A stretch of 64,000 nt of DNA, taken from NCBI GenBank assembly GCA_965223955.1, contig OZ245029.1, positions 372,001 to 436,000 on the forward strand. The letters run 5' to 3'. The notes under the pieces are model-generated. The model did not search any database. It worked only from the letters and a program-made list of their open reading frames with translations, and was not told where the DNA came from. Each line of letters opens with the position of its first letter. Position 1 is the stretch's first letter. The position numbers and the translations under genes are program-made. Source of the stretch: Bin75 sp965223955 (GTDB lineage: Bacteria > Nitrospirota > Nitrospiria > Nitrospirales > UBA8639). Shown here in pieces: positions 1 to 8,153 of the stretch.

Positions 1-202
1 GACCCATCGTGGCCGGCGTCCGGGATTCGATGCCGCCGCTCCGCCCGACACCGCGCGGCGATTCTATGAATCCGTGGCGCACGCCATTCGAGAACGTGGG
101 GTTCACGTGCACACAGGCAAGTTCGGTGCCAACATGGTCGTGACATTGGAAAATGACGGCCCGGTCACATTTGTTCTTGACAGCCACCGGAGGGAATCGT
201 AG
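1..202 (+). CDS. dtd: D-aminoacyl-tRNA deacylase, C-terminal part
   Basis: This is the 3' end of a gene that begins before the window; codons run from base 2 to the TAG at 200-202. The visible residues include GRRPGFDAAAPP and, near the end, VHTGKFGANMVVTLENDGPV, which match the conserved C-terminal segments of Dtd. Family knowledge: Dtd hydrolyses D-amino acids wrongly attached to tRNA in the cytoplasm. The usual Dtd is about 145-150 residues, so a little under half is visible. No unusual features are seen in this part. Confidence 0.93.
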   Translation, partial: THRGRRPGFDAAAPPDTARRFYESVAHAIRERGVHVHTGKFGANMVVTLENDGPVTFVLDSHRRES

Positions 203-257
203 AAGATAGAATAGGTGGTGAAAAGGCTCGGGCAGTAACGGGTCGAGAGGGGGGAAG

Positions 258-824
258 ATGGCGGACGCTGTTTCTCAACATCATCCACTCAGGAAATTAT
301 TCGGGGCGCTGACGGAACGCAGCTTTACCGAGTCATTGGGATGGCCTGATTTCAACGTCACCGCCTATCTCTCCAATCTTCTCGTCGAATTCTCCCATAT
401 CGACCATCTCCAACAGATCAAGAATCAGCACGGGCAACCCGTCGAAACGGTGGCCGAACTCTTATATGAATCCGAACTGGTGACGGACTCCTCCGACCTT
501 GATCGAGAACGGGAAATTCATCGGCACATCGGCGATTTGACGCTGTTTATTGCGGGGCTGTTTCCGGAATATCTACGCTATCTCAAAGCCGGAGGGCTGA
601 TTTACCACAAAGATTATCTCGTGAATTACCTGAAGGCCGGGAAACGATCTTACCGTATTGTCGCCGCCTTCCAACACGGTGAACGTACAGACCAGCCGGT
701 GCTATTTCAAAAACTCTCTTCGAACTTCGAACTGTGCGTGACCGGTCTCGGCCTCGTACGCCAGGACCTGGACCGCATGCAGCATCCTCCGCACCAACAA
801 GCCAAAGACATTCTGCTGCATTAG
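258..824 (+). CDS. Conserved-looking protein of unknown function (188 aa)
   Basis: The ATG at 258 follows a purine-rich GGGGGGAAG ribosome binding site. The 188-residue product has no signal peptide or membrane segment, so it is probably cytoplasmic. It looks mainly helical, with many charged residues and a central Tyr/Leu-rich stretch (EYLRYLKAGGLIYHKDY). I do not recognise a family. It lies 55 bases after dtd and 27 bases before the VOC gene on the same strand, so the three may be cotranscribed. The opposite-strand reading over 583-828 is a shadow. Confidence 0.75.
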   Translation: MADAVSQHHPLRKLFGALTERSFTESLGWPDFNVTAYLSNLLVEFSHIDHLQQIKNQHGQPVETVAELLYESELVTDSSDLDREREIHRHIGDLTLFIAGLFPEYLRYLKAGGLIYHKDYLVNYLKAGKRSYRIVAAFQHGERTDQPVLFQKLSSNFELCVTGLGLVRQDLDRMQHPPHQQAKDILLH

Positions 825-851
825 GCAACGGGATGATCGAGTGAGGGTGGT

Positions 852-1292
852 ATGGGATCAGTACGCTTTCATTTGGCCTTCCCCGTACACGATCTGGAAG
901 AAGCCAAGGGATTTTACGTGGATGGATTGGGCTGCACGCTTGGGCGCCAGTCGGCGCACGCCGTGCTGTTGGGATTCAAGGACCATCAAATTGTGGCTCA
1001 ATTGACAACGGAGCCGCTTCCCCGGCAGCAAGGCATCTATCCTCGACATTTCGGATTGATCTTTACGAACGAGGAAGAGTGGAACGAAGTGGCTGAACGG
1101 GCCAGGACCCGCGGGCTGAAGTTTTACCAACACCCTCGTCGTCGATTCCCGGGAACCCGGCTGGAACATCAGACGTTTTTTCTCGAAGACCCTTCACACA
1201 ATTTGTTGGAGTTCAAACACTACACGCATGATACCGCGATTTTCGGTGAACACGACACGTCCGTGATCGGCGATGAAACCGAGCCGCGGTAA
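852..1292 (+). CDS. VOC (glyoxalase/bleomycin resistance) family protein
   Basis: 146 residues with the paired beta-alpha-beta-beta-beta pattern of the vicinal oxygen chelate fold. The N-terminus is VRFHLAFPVHDLEEAKGFY and the second half contains HFGLIF and ends with NLLEFKHY. The His near the start, the His of HFGLIF and the Glu of LLEF are in the positions expected of metal ligands. The reaction cannot be told from sequence; relatives include glyoxalases, dioxygenases and thiol transferases. It is probably cytosolic. It is the last gene of the dtd-side group and is followed by a hairpin at 1311-1339. Confidence 0.85.
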   Translation: MGSVRFHLAFPVHDLEEAKGFYVDGLGCTLGRQSAHAVLLGFKDHQIVAQLTTEPLPRQQGIYPRHFGLIFTNEEEWNEVAERARTRGLKFYQHPRRRFPGTRLEHQTFFLEDPSHNLLEFKHYTHDTAIFGEHDTSVIGDETEPR

Positions 1293-1310
1293 CAAAGCCG
1301 GGCTTGAACG

Positions 1311-1340
1311 CGAAGGGGCGAAAAATGTTTCGCCCTTCGT
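1311..1340 (+). terminator. Stem-loop after the VOC gene
   Basis: CGAAGGGGCGAAA and TTTCGCCCTTCG form a long stem around a short loop, followed by TGTGTCTT. The T-run is weak, so it may be a terminator or simply a stable hairpin. Confidence 0.5.
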
Positions 1341-1399
1341 TGTGTCTTGACTTGTCAGCTAATTTGGCTTACATAGCCGGAAAATAGAGAGAACCTAGG

Positions 1400-1705
1400 A
1401 TGGCTGCCCAGCAAACCAAAACCGAACGAGTGCAGATTCGCATTGATCCCGTGGCGAAGCACATGCTGGAGCGCGCGGCGGCGCTGGCGAACACAACGGT
1501 CTCGGCTTTCGTCGTCAACAACGCGCTCGAAGCCGCCGATCGCCTGATCGGCAAACGCGAACGACTCGCAATAAGCCAGCGGGACTGGAACCGGTTTTTC
1601 GACGCCCTCGTTAATCCTCCCAAACCAAATGCCTCGCTCCGCAGGGCGTTCGCGGCCCACGGACGTCTGGTTACGAAGACGGTCGGAGGGGGACCTTCAC
1701 CATAG
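1400..1705 (+). CDS. DUF1778/TacA-type antitoxin
   Basis: 101 residues. The N-terminus (KTERVQIRIDPVAKHMLERA, then SAFVVNNALEAADRLI) is the ribbon-helix-helix DNA-binding domain of DUF1778 antitoxins. The rest is the tail that in this family neutralises a GNAT acetyltransferase toxin. Family knowledge: the antitoxin binds the toxin and represses the shared operon, and the toxin acetylates aminoacyl-tRNA. Remnants of the cognate toxin follow directly at 1675, in the usual overlapping arrangement. Because the toxin is broken, this antitoxin is probably an orphan. Confidence 0.87.
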   Translation: MAAQQTKTERVQIRIDPVAKHMLERAAALANTTVSAFVVNNALEAADRLIGKRERLAISQRDWNRFFDALVNPPKPNASLRRAFAAHGRLVTKTVGGGPSP

Positions 1706-2040
1706 AAGCACTCGCGCAGCCGCATGACCGTTCGCGGTTCCGTTGCGGCTCCGAGGCGCTTGACCGGTATATCCGCCTGCAGGCGTCGCAGGATACGAGG
1801 CGCAAGGTGGCGCGGGTCTTTGTCGCTCTCCCTGAAAAAAGCAGAGAAGTCGCCGGGTTTTATGCTCTCAGCGCGGGGAGCATCGAACGTGCGACATTCC
1901 CACCTGAAGATGTGAAACGTCTGCCCCGCTATCCGGTGCCGGTGGCTTTGATCGGACGCTTGGCGGTGGATCGACGGCAGGCCAAGGCTTGGGCTCGGCA
2001 CTCCTGGCGGATGCGTCTGTCCTCCTACTTGACACAACTC
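1675..2040 (+). pseudogene. Broken TacT-like GNAT toxin
   Basis: In the frame through 1705 the sequence reads EALAQPHDRSRFRCGSEALD and continues through AGFYALSAGS and PVPVALIGRLAVDRRQ, which is the typical N-terminal two thirds of TacT-type GNAT toxins. At about 1981-1990 the frame is lost. The expected acetyl-CoA loop continues in another frame as GLGSALLADAS, implying a one-base deletion. Homology then stops near 2020, so the end is missing too. The gene should be inactive. Confidence 0.8.
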
Positions 2041-2200
2041 GTTGCCCGTCATTATATCACCATAGGCTCAGGGGTGAGTCCTGATTGCCGTCCCCCTGCT
2101 TGACACAACCTCAAAACTCACTTAACCAATGCCTAGAGGGTGTCATTGAGACCGAAGTGCTTCAATGTTCTGACTTCCAGCATCCTCAAGCGGAGAGTTG

Positions 2201-3583
2201 ATGCCGAAACGACCTGATCTTCCGGTTTATTTTACAAAGTTGGTGCTGAAGAACATCCGTTCCTTCAGCGATCAGCAGGAATTAAAACTCGCCAACGACG
2301 ATGGCCGTCCTGCCCGCTGGACCCTCATTGTCGGAGACAATGGCGTTGGCAAGACCACAATGCTCCAGTGCCTCGCACGCATGCGTCCAGTTTTCAACGA
2401 TACGTCGGACGACAACGATGACAAGGGTCAACTTCTCGATAAATTTGAGCCTGAATTGGCGAGAGAAGAGAGCAATGACGTTCTGGACGCACTGGCACGA
2501 TCGGGCAGCAACGTAAAAGCGCGACTGGAAGCATACCTTTCGGATGTGCCACTAGAGGGACCAAGAGAGGGTAGAGAGGGAACCATCCGAACCTGGGTTG
2601 AGATCAGGCGGGCCAGAGGACACTTCAAGGATTGGAAGCCTGGCGCGAAATCTTCGAGGCACGTCAAGGAACCACTTGTACTGGGCTACGGCGCCGGTCG
2701 CCACCCGAGCGTCACCAATGTCGACAAAGTCACGACAACTGATCCCACAGAAACAGAATCGCTGTTCAAAGTCGCGGCTGAACTCCTTGATGCCGAAGAA
2801 CTTCTACACCAACTCGACTATTCTTTTCTTAAAGGACAGTCCGACGCTGGGGTGAGACTAGGCAATTTAAAAAAGATGCTTTCCGCGATGCTGCCAGACA
2901 TTCAAGCTCCCGAAGACATTAAGATTCTCGCCCGGCGAAGTTCTGGAACCCCCCCCGATGAAACTGGAATCCACATAAAGACTCCTTCTGGTGATGTGTC
3001 GCTTGGTCAGTTAAGCCTTGGCTACCAGATGGTATTCGCCTGGACGGTGGACATTGCCTGGTGGCTGCTTAGGCACTATCCGGGCAGTTTAAACCCCTTC
3101 GACGAGCCAGCAATCGTGATTGTCGACGAGATCGATCTCCACCTTCACCCTCGCTGGCAGCGCGAAATTCGCGAACATCTGACCAGCCATTTTCCAAAAG
3201 TTCAGTTTATAGCGACTGCTCACAGTCCCGTGATGGCGCAGAGTTCGCTAGGCGCAAACTTGGCGGTTGTTCGATGGCTGGACGACCATGCGGTAATCGA
3301 GAACGATCCTATTGCCATTCGCGATTGGCGCCTCGATCAGGTCAGCACGAGCCGTCTATTCGGCCTTGAGTCAGCACGTTCCCCGGAAGTTGAGAAGTTA
3401 CAGAAACGCCGGCGAGAACTTGTCCAGAAGCGGCGACTCTCGATTGCGGAGATCAGAGAACTCGCTAAGTTGGACCACAGGATTCTTGAGTTGCCAACCG
3501 CGGAATCGTCCGAAGACCAAGAGGCGATGGATATCATTCACCAAGCCGCTGAGCTTCTCCGATCAAGCAGAAGTTCTTCATGA
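2201..3583 (+). CDS. ptuA: PtuA-like AAA ATPase (Septu defence)
   Basis: 460 residues from the ATG at 2201, just after GGAGAG; a TTG directly before it is less likely. The protein is an OLD/RecF-like ABC-type ATPase: Walker A GDNGVGKTT near residues 45-53, a signature-like VSLGQLSLGYQ near 265-275, Walker B AIVIVDEIDLHLHP near 302-315, and the switch-His segment FIATAHSPV. The stop overlaps the start of an HNH nuclease gene (ATGA at 3580-3583), so the two are translationally coupled. This ATPase plus HNH pairing is the Septu type I (PtuAB) layout, a phage-defence system. No reverse transcriptase lies nearby, so it is not a retron. Confidence 0.82.
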   Translation: MPKRPDLPVYFTKLVLKNIRSFSDQQELKLANDDGRPARWTLIVGDNGVGKTTMLQCLARMRPVFNDTSDDNDDKGQLLDKFEPELAREESNDVLDALARSGSNVKARLEAYLSDVPLEGPREGREGTIRTWVEIRRARGHFKDWKPGAKSSRHVKEPLVLGYGAGRHPSVTNVDKVTTTDPTETESLFKVAAELLDAEELLHQLDYSFLKGQSDAGVRLGNLKKMLSAMLPDIQAPEDIKILARRSSGTPPDETGIHIKTPSGDVSLGQLSLGYQMVFAWTVDIAWWLLRHYPGSLNPFDEPAIVIVDEIDLHLHPRWQREIREHLTSHFPKVQFIATAHSPVMAQSSLGANLAVVRWLDDHAVIENDPIAIRDWRLDQVSTSRLFGLESARSPEVEKLQKRRRELVQKRRLSIAEIRELAKLDHRILELPTAESSEDQEAMDIIHQAAELLRSSRSSS

Positions 3584-4376
3584 TCCGAGTGTGTAAACCG
3601 GACGCGCCCACGAGGCTGGAAAAAGCTGGGATCGCTCGAACAAAAAAAGATTGCGCAGCTTATGCCGCAAATTCAAATGACTATTTGAGCGGAACCAGAA
3701 AGTTCAAATTTGAACGAACAATCTATGGCCATAACGCAGTCAAAGATACACTGCGCAAAGTCCAACACAAAAAATGTTGCTTCTGCGAAGGACAGTTTGA
3801 AGCATTCGCAGCAGCCGATGTGGAGCATTTCCGTCCTAAGGGTGCTGTGCAACAGGATGAGAATTCGTCGAGGCTAATCCCCGGCTATTATTGGTTGGCC
3901 TATGCATGGGATAATTTATATTGGTGTTGCCAAGTATGTAATAGAGAAAACAAAAAAATTATTTCCCGTTAGCAAACCCCACTAGGCGCGCTCGGTCCCA
4001 CACTGATGATATAGCCACTGAGAAGCCACTTATTCTGAACCCTGGTGGTCCGGAAGACCCTCGTCGTCATATAAAATTTCGGGATGCGATCGCCGTTGGT
4101 TTGACCAGAACTGGACAAAAGACGATTGAGATCCTCGGCCTTAATCGAGGCCCACTTGTCGAAGAACGATTGACGCGTTTGAACGAACTTAGCCTGCTAT
4201 TAAAAATTGTTGAGATTTTTGCCAGTAAACCAGAACTCAAATCCCCGCAATTATTGAAAGAGGTTCGTAACAGGCTTACAGCTGCCGTTCAATCAGCGGC
4301 GGGGTTCAGCGCCATGGCTGCCGACTTTCTGGCTAGCACCTCATATACCGAGGCATCGGAGGAAGTAACAGACTAG
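3580..4376 (+). pseudogene. ptuB: PtuB-like HNH endonuclease, frameshifted in an A7 run
   Basis: The first frame (130 codons, stop TAG at 3970-3972) carries the HNH zinc site: CCFCEG, VEHFRPKG and CCQVCNRENK. Just after NRENKK the frame ends prematurely. The downstream frame, ending at 4376, reads NYFPLANPTRRARSHTDDI, then EKPLILNPGGPEDPRRHIKF, which is the standard continuation of PtuB/retron-type HNH proteins. The break sits in a run of seven A at about 3950-3957. An eighth A, or a -1 slip on the A run, restores a protein of about 265 residues. It is either a true frameshift, a sequencing error, or slippage-dependent expression. Composition is noticeably more AT-rich than the flanks, which fits transfer. 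Confidence 0.8.
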
Positions 4377-5195
4377 AACTCGTCCTTCATTCGTCAGCCC
4401 CTTGGTGGTGGCGAGATACTCAACCTGCGCGGCCTCTTGAGTGATTTCGTCTCGACGCTTGGTAACGAACGCGCTCTCGTCCTGCGTAAGCGAACAGTTT
4501 TGACCCAAGGCCCGAAAGTAGGCGTCTATCACCGAGAACACGTACAGACCATGCAGAACACCGCCAAGCGGTCGCGCTGTTTGCTGCCACGGGGAGAAAA
4601 ATAGCGAGTTCCGGTCGCTGACAAGTGGCAACTCGGCCTCAATCATGGTGAGTTGGAGATGCATGCATTCATGAATGATCGACTCCGCGAGGCGTAATTT
4701 GCCTTCTCGTTCCTCAGAAGGGATTGACACGAAAATCGAGAAGGGCACCTCAGGATCGCTATGACTGGCGTCGAAGTCTATGCCGGGCGCCTGCAGGACA
4801 TGCAGTGTCCTAAGATATGCTGCGACGGTTGCATGCAGACTTGGAACCAAGGCAATGAAGGATAGCGCTGATCGGACAGCCGCAATATGGGCCTCAATGG
4901 AGATGGATCTGGAAAAGACCAAGCCTGATCTTTCGTAGCGCACACGGCTTGGTGTCGGCAACTCTTCGATCCGGCACTCAAGGAAGTTGCCGAGATCTAG
5001 CGTAGCAAGTTCCAAACGCTCAGCAGTTGGATCGTTCTGCAGCCATCGATGTGTCCCATAGTTCGACACAATAAATCCATCGCGTGCAATTTCTTGCCAA
5101 GTGATCGCGGTCATCGATTCGGCGATGCCTGGAAACCACGGTTCAGCCGATTGAGAGAGTACCGTCCTAAACGATTCCCGAATTTCGCTTGGCAT
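4341..5195 (-). CDS. HExxH-type putative peptide hydroxylase of the RiPP cluster
   Basis: The start is taken at the ATG at 5195 (284 aa); the frame is open back to 5261, inside the preceding oxygenase gene. The key motif is ESIIHECMHLQ, an HExxH site near residue 175, followed by a long helical C-terminus. I recall this as the family annotated as alpha-ketoglutarate-dependent HExxH peptide beta-hydroxylases found in RiPP clusters; a zinc-protease-like role is the alternative. It is last in the minus-strand operon after the radical SAM, precursor and 2OG oxygenase genes, overlapping the oxygenase by about 29 bases. Its 3' end overlaps the 3' end of ptuB convergently by 36 bases. Confidence 0.75.
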   Translation of the reverse strand: MPSEIRESFRTVLSQSAEPWFPGIAESMTAITWQEIARDGFIVSNYGTHRWLQNDPTAERLELATLDLGNFLECRIEELPTPSRVRYERSGLVFSRSISIEAHIAAVRSALSFIALVPSLHATVAAYLRTLHVLQAPGIDFDASHSDPEVPFSIFVSIPSEEREGKLRLAESIIHECMHLQLTMIEAELPLVSDRNSLFFSPWQQTARPLGGVLHGLYVFSVIDAYFRALGQNCSLTQDESAFVTKRRDEITQEAAQVEYLATTKGLTNEGRVLVCYFLRCLGI

Positions 5196-5796
5196 AAGGC
5201 TGGGCGTAAAACGAATACACGAGCGTGTAACGTTCTCCACCATGCAACAAGGAAACCGCATGATGGGAGTTCGCTCCGATCTCGAAACCGATCACGCTTC
5301 CGCAGACCGGCCGGATGATCCGATGGATGTCCCTCGGATCGAAGCTATTGAATAGCATAAAAAGCCCACCGTCTTCATCACGCAGGCCACGATTGAGTTG
5401 AATCGTCAGGCGATGGGTCTCTTTGCCAGCGAGATAGTCATTATGAATGGCAATTCGCTGGCCGGACACCAGCTTGTGCGCTACCAGCAGGATCCGCTCA
5501 TCAAATGCTACATCAAAAATCTCTGCCATCTCTCGACGGAGCGCTGAGAAGTTATCAGGAGAGGTCAACGGGGACACACTCTCCGGAAGAGCGACATCGA
5601 GCATTCTGAACTCATATTGTTCGTAGAAGTCGGTTTCAATAAGTTGCCAAGGCGCATCAGTCTCGAACCACTCGAGGAGCGTCTGCTCAATGTCAGGCGC
5701 AAGGCAACGCCGCGCGAGGAAGTAGCGGAAAGGCGCATCGCGAAGCTCTACCGCTTCAAGACCGCTCTCCCGCAATAGTTCATAGGAAGGAGGCAT
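5167..5796 (-). CDS. 2OG-Fe(II) oxygenase of the RiPP cluster
   Basis: 209 residues with a prolyl-hydroxylase-like double-stranded beta-helix. The iron site reads IAIHNDY (the HxD pair), a distal His in NSHHAVSLL, and a 2OG-binding Arg in GGERYTLVYSF. It begins 21 bases after the stop of the precursor peptide gene. Inference from position: it oxidises the cyclophane peptide. From memory it resembles the family annotated as cyclophane-peptide oxygenase YhhC, but the name is not certain. No strong ribosome binding site precedes the ATG, so it may depend on coupling to the upstream genes. Confidence 0.8.
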   Translation of the reverse strand: MPPSYELLRESGLEAVELRDAPFRYFLARRCLAPDIEQTLLEWFETDAPWQLIETDFYEQYEFRMLDVALPESVSPLTSPDNFSALRREMAEIFDVAFDERILLVAHKLVSGQRIAIHNDYLAGKETHRLTIQLNRGLRDEDGGLFMLFNSFDPRDIHRIIRPVCGSVIGFEIGANSHHAVSLLHGGERYTLVYSFYAQPYAKRNSGIV

Positions 5797-5817
5797 GGAG
5801 AGACTGCGAAACGTCGG

Positions 5818-6003
5818 TCACCTGTTGTGACGGTTATACGTGCGATTATAAGCCGTCGAGGAGGCAGGTCTGCCGTCACCGTTGTTCTGCACTTCCTCGA
5901 CAAGGCGAGCCAAAGCAACGCTACTCATGCTATTCAGCTCAAGCTCGGAGTTTTCAACTAACTGCGACTCCCGGGGGTCGTTCGAGCTTTTCGTGTTGTC
6001 CAT
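5818..6003 (-). CDS. RiPP precursor peptide with YNR-YNR-HNR core
   Basis: 61 residues from the ATG at 6003, which has an AAGGAGG Shine-Dalgarno site five bases upstream; the in-frame GTG at 6009 lies inside that site. The leader is acidic with a short helix (SMSSVALARLVEEVQ), followed by a Gly/Asp/Ser spacer. The last ten residues are YNRTYNRHNR: three successive aromatic-Asn-Arg triplets. This matches the aromatic-X-X pattern on which SPASM radical SAM enzymes make three-residue cyclophanes, joining the aromatic ring to the beta carbon two residues later. Its first 50 bases overlap the end of the maturase gene. Too small for standard annotation, but well supported by context. Confidence 0.85.
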   Translation of the reverse strand: MDNTKSSNDPRESQLVENSELELNSMSSVALARLVEEVQNNGDGRPASSTAYNRTYNRHNR

Positions 6004-7165
6004 AAACACCTCCTTTTGCTGTTCTCGCGCCCTTGTGCTGCGCGATCCATTCTCGCATTCGTCTTATTAGCAATAGTTGATCGGCACAAAAGACGGACGG
6101 ATTATCGAAACCACGATCGTCACTCCAGCGATGCGCCACCATCCCGCCACCGCAAACTTTTAGCTCAGGACAGACACGGCATGCGGAGGCGGTTGGCCGT
6201 TGCTGGCGGTAGTAATCTTCGTAGGCACGACTGCGGACGATATCGAGCAAGCTATCTGAAAAAATGGACCATGATGTCTGTTCGAAGCGGTCTGCATCCT
6301 TGTGAGCCACTTTCAACGTATCGTTCTTGTTGATTCGCCCATCCGTCTCGATCACGAGAATGCCATAGTCAGTGGTGCCAACACCCTCTTTCTGGGCCTG
6401 TCCTCCAAGGATGAGGCGGAGCATGTCATCGAAGACCCGCACACGCGGCGGCTCCGGGTCGCTGAGATAAATGTCAAGCAATTCGACCATCCAACACCCA
6501 AACTCGGTTGAATCGGCACTTGCCTTCCCGAATGGCAGACGTGTGTGGTTTCCGTCGCGAACCAAGAAATCAACGCTCGGAGCGTTGGTGGCCTTGAGTG
6601 AGGCATAAACAGAACCGGGACTGGAACTGGGATCGATCACCGCCAGAACACCGGCGAACAAAGGACGTGCATCCTCTCGCGCGGTTAGTCGACTAATTGC
6701 ATTGCGCACACGCTCATGCGATCCACGCCCCCGGCTATCGACGCGAAATCGGTCATGCACATCTGAGGGGCCATCGATGCTGATCGAGATCCCGACATCG
6801 AACTGGACAAAGATGTCGATGATCTCGTCGGTAAGGAGTATTCCATTCGTCTGAACGTGAACTCCGCAGGGCACCGGAAGTGCGGAGCGAAGCTGGCCGC
6901 ATAAGCCGCGCAAACGATCGACCCCGATCAGCAATGGTTCTCCGCCATGTAGCACGACACTGAATGGTTTCCTCTGGTGGGTATAAAGGTTAGCGAGTTG
7001 TTGGACAGTTGCCAGTTGAACTGCCTCGGGCATGCACTTCGGTTGACCGCGCCAACCGTCATCGTCCATATGATAGACGTAACAATAGGTGCAATCGAGG
7101 TTACACCGACTCGCAACCTTGAGCAGTACTGTGTCAACCACCGTCGAGGCGTTTAGCGCGACCAT
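5954..7165 (-). CDS. Cyclophane-type radical SAM/SPASM peptide maturase
   Basis: 403 residues. The SAM cluster motif is SRCNLDCTYCYVYH near residues 18-31. LHGGEPLL and ISIDGPSDVHDRFR follow as expected for SPASM maturases. The C-terminal SPASM cluster reads CRVCPELKVCGGG, with a further Cys in FCADQL. This is the architecture of enzymes that cross-link aromatic residues in short peptides (GrrM/XyeB/YhhB-like; family name from memory). It is the first gene of the minus-strand operon: maturase, precursor, 2OG oxygenase, HExxH protein. No clear promoter consensus was found upstream. No separate RiPP recognition element gene is seen. Confidence 0.88.
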   Translation of the reverse strand: MVALNASTVVDTVLLKVASRCNLDCTYCYVYHMDDDGWRGQPKCMPEAVQLATVQQLANLYTHQRKPFSVVLHGGEPLLIGVDRLRGLCGQLRSALPVPCGVHVQTNGILLTDEIIDIFVQFDVGISISIDGPSDVHDRFRVDSRGRGSHERVRNAISRLTAREDARPLFAGVLAVIDPSSSPGSVYASLKATNAPSVDFLVRDGNHTRLPFGKASADSTEFGCWMVELLDIYLSDPEPPRVRVFDDMLRLILGGQAQKEGVGTTDYGILVIETDGRINKNDTLKVAHKDADRFEQTSWSIFSDSLLDIVRSRAYEDYYRQQRPTASACRVCPELKVCGGGMVAHRWSDDRGFDNPSVFCADQLLLIRRMREWIAQHKGARTAKGGVYGQHEKLERPPGVAVS

Positions 7166-7390
7166 GGGCTAGCGATTGTACCAGAAGGCGTCAAGTGTTG
7201 GTCTTTGGAACTTCTTTGATCAAATATGTCTGACGAGCCCAGCGGGCAGGCAGGGGAACCATCTCATCGTTGCTGCTGCCTACTACCTTCACGGCTGGCT
7301 TTACATGCTCTTCTATGATCTACCATAGACCATAGCAGCGCACACAGCAAAAATCTAGACTAGAATTATCATCCATAGTAAGACGCCGGG

Positions 7391-7999
7391 CTACGGCATG
7401 ACGTCGAGTTCGGCCAGGACTTCCTCCAAGTGACCGTCCACTTTGACCTTCGGGAAGATATCGTCGAGTTTGCCTTGTTCATCGATAATGAACGTCGTGC
7501 GCTCGACTCCCATGAAGTTCCGGCCGTACAGCGATTTTTCTTTCCACACGCCGTAGGCCTGCAACACGGTTTTCGTTTCATCGCTGAGCAGGGGGAAATT
7601 GAGATTGAATTTTTTCACAAACTTTTTGTGCGAGTCCACGGAATCTCCACTGATCCCCAACACCACGGCGCCGCTGGCCTGAATTTCATCCAAGCCGTCA
7701 CGAAAGGCGCATGATTCTTTGGTGCAACCCGGCGTATCGTCTTTGGGATAAAAATACAGCACGACCTTCCTCCCCTTGAAATCAGCGAGCCGCATGATTT
7801 TGCCGTCCTGATTCGGCAAGGAAAAGGCCGGAGCCTTCTGTCCTATTCTCAACTGCTTGGTCGAAGGTCCGGGGCTGGATGTCGTGGCCTTCGTCGTCTT
7901 TGGTTTACTCTTGGTCGGCGTGGTTGATTTTGCGGTGACGGTCTTTTTCGTTCCCCCGGCTGCCGCTGGTTTTTTCGTTGCCTTGCTTTTCTGGGCCAT
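7391..7999 (-). CDS. bcp: Thioredoxin-dependent peroxiredoxin (Bcp/PrxQ) with Lys/Thr/Ala-rich N-tail
   Basis: 202 residues from the ATG at 7999, which is preceded by a GGAGGGGGGAAG site; an upstream in-frame start adds nine residues and is less likely. Residues 1-50 are a low-complexity basic tail rich in Lys, Thr, Ala and Pro. The rest is Bcp: GQKAPAFSLPNQDG, YFYPKDDTPGCTKESCAFRD with peroxidatic and resolving Cys four residues apart, and GVERTTFIIDEQGKL. It reduces peroxides using thioredoxin in the cytoplasm. The basic tail is unusual compared with the roughly 155-residue E. coli protein and might bind nucleic acid or polyphosphate (inference). Confidence 0.9.
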   Translation of the reverse strand: MAQKSKATKKPAAAGGTKKTVTAKSTTPTKSKPKTTKATTSSPGPSTKQLRIGQKAPAFSLPNQDGKIMRLADFKGRKVVLYFYPKDDTPGCTKESCAFRDGLDEIQASGAVVLGISGDSVDSHKKFVKKFNLNFPLLSDETKTVLQAYGVWKEKSLYGRNFMGVERTTFIIDEQGKLDDIFPKVKVDGHLEEVLAELDVMP

Positions 8000-8153
8000 T
8001 ACTTCCCCCCTCCCTCGTCGCGTCATGTAGTCCGAATAATCATTCAGGTATACGGGTGTTTCACCGACCTACCTTCTTTCCCGACCAATAATGAAATTTT
8101 ATGATATACCAGAGCTAAAAGAAAAGGGGTAATCCCATCACAGTGAGGTACAC

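Noticed and set aside
2041..4376. Retron (reverse transcriptase plus Septu-type effectors)
   Set aside because: No reverse transcriptase frame or msr/msd-like hairpin lies beside ptuAB.
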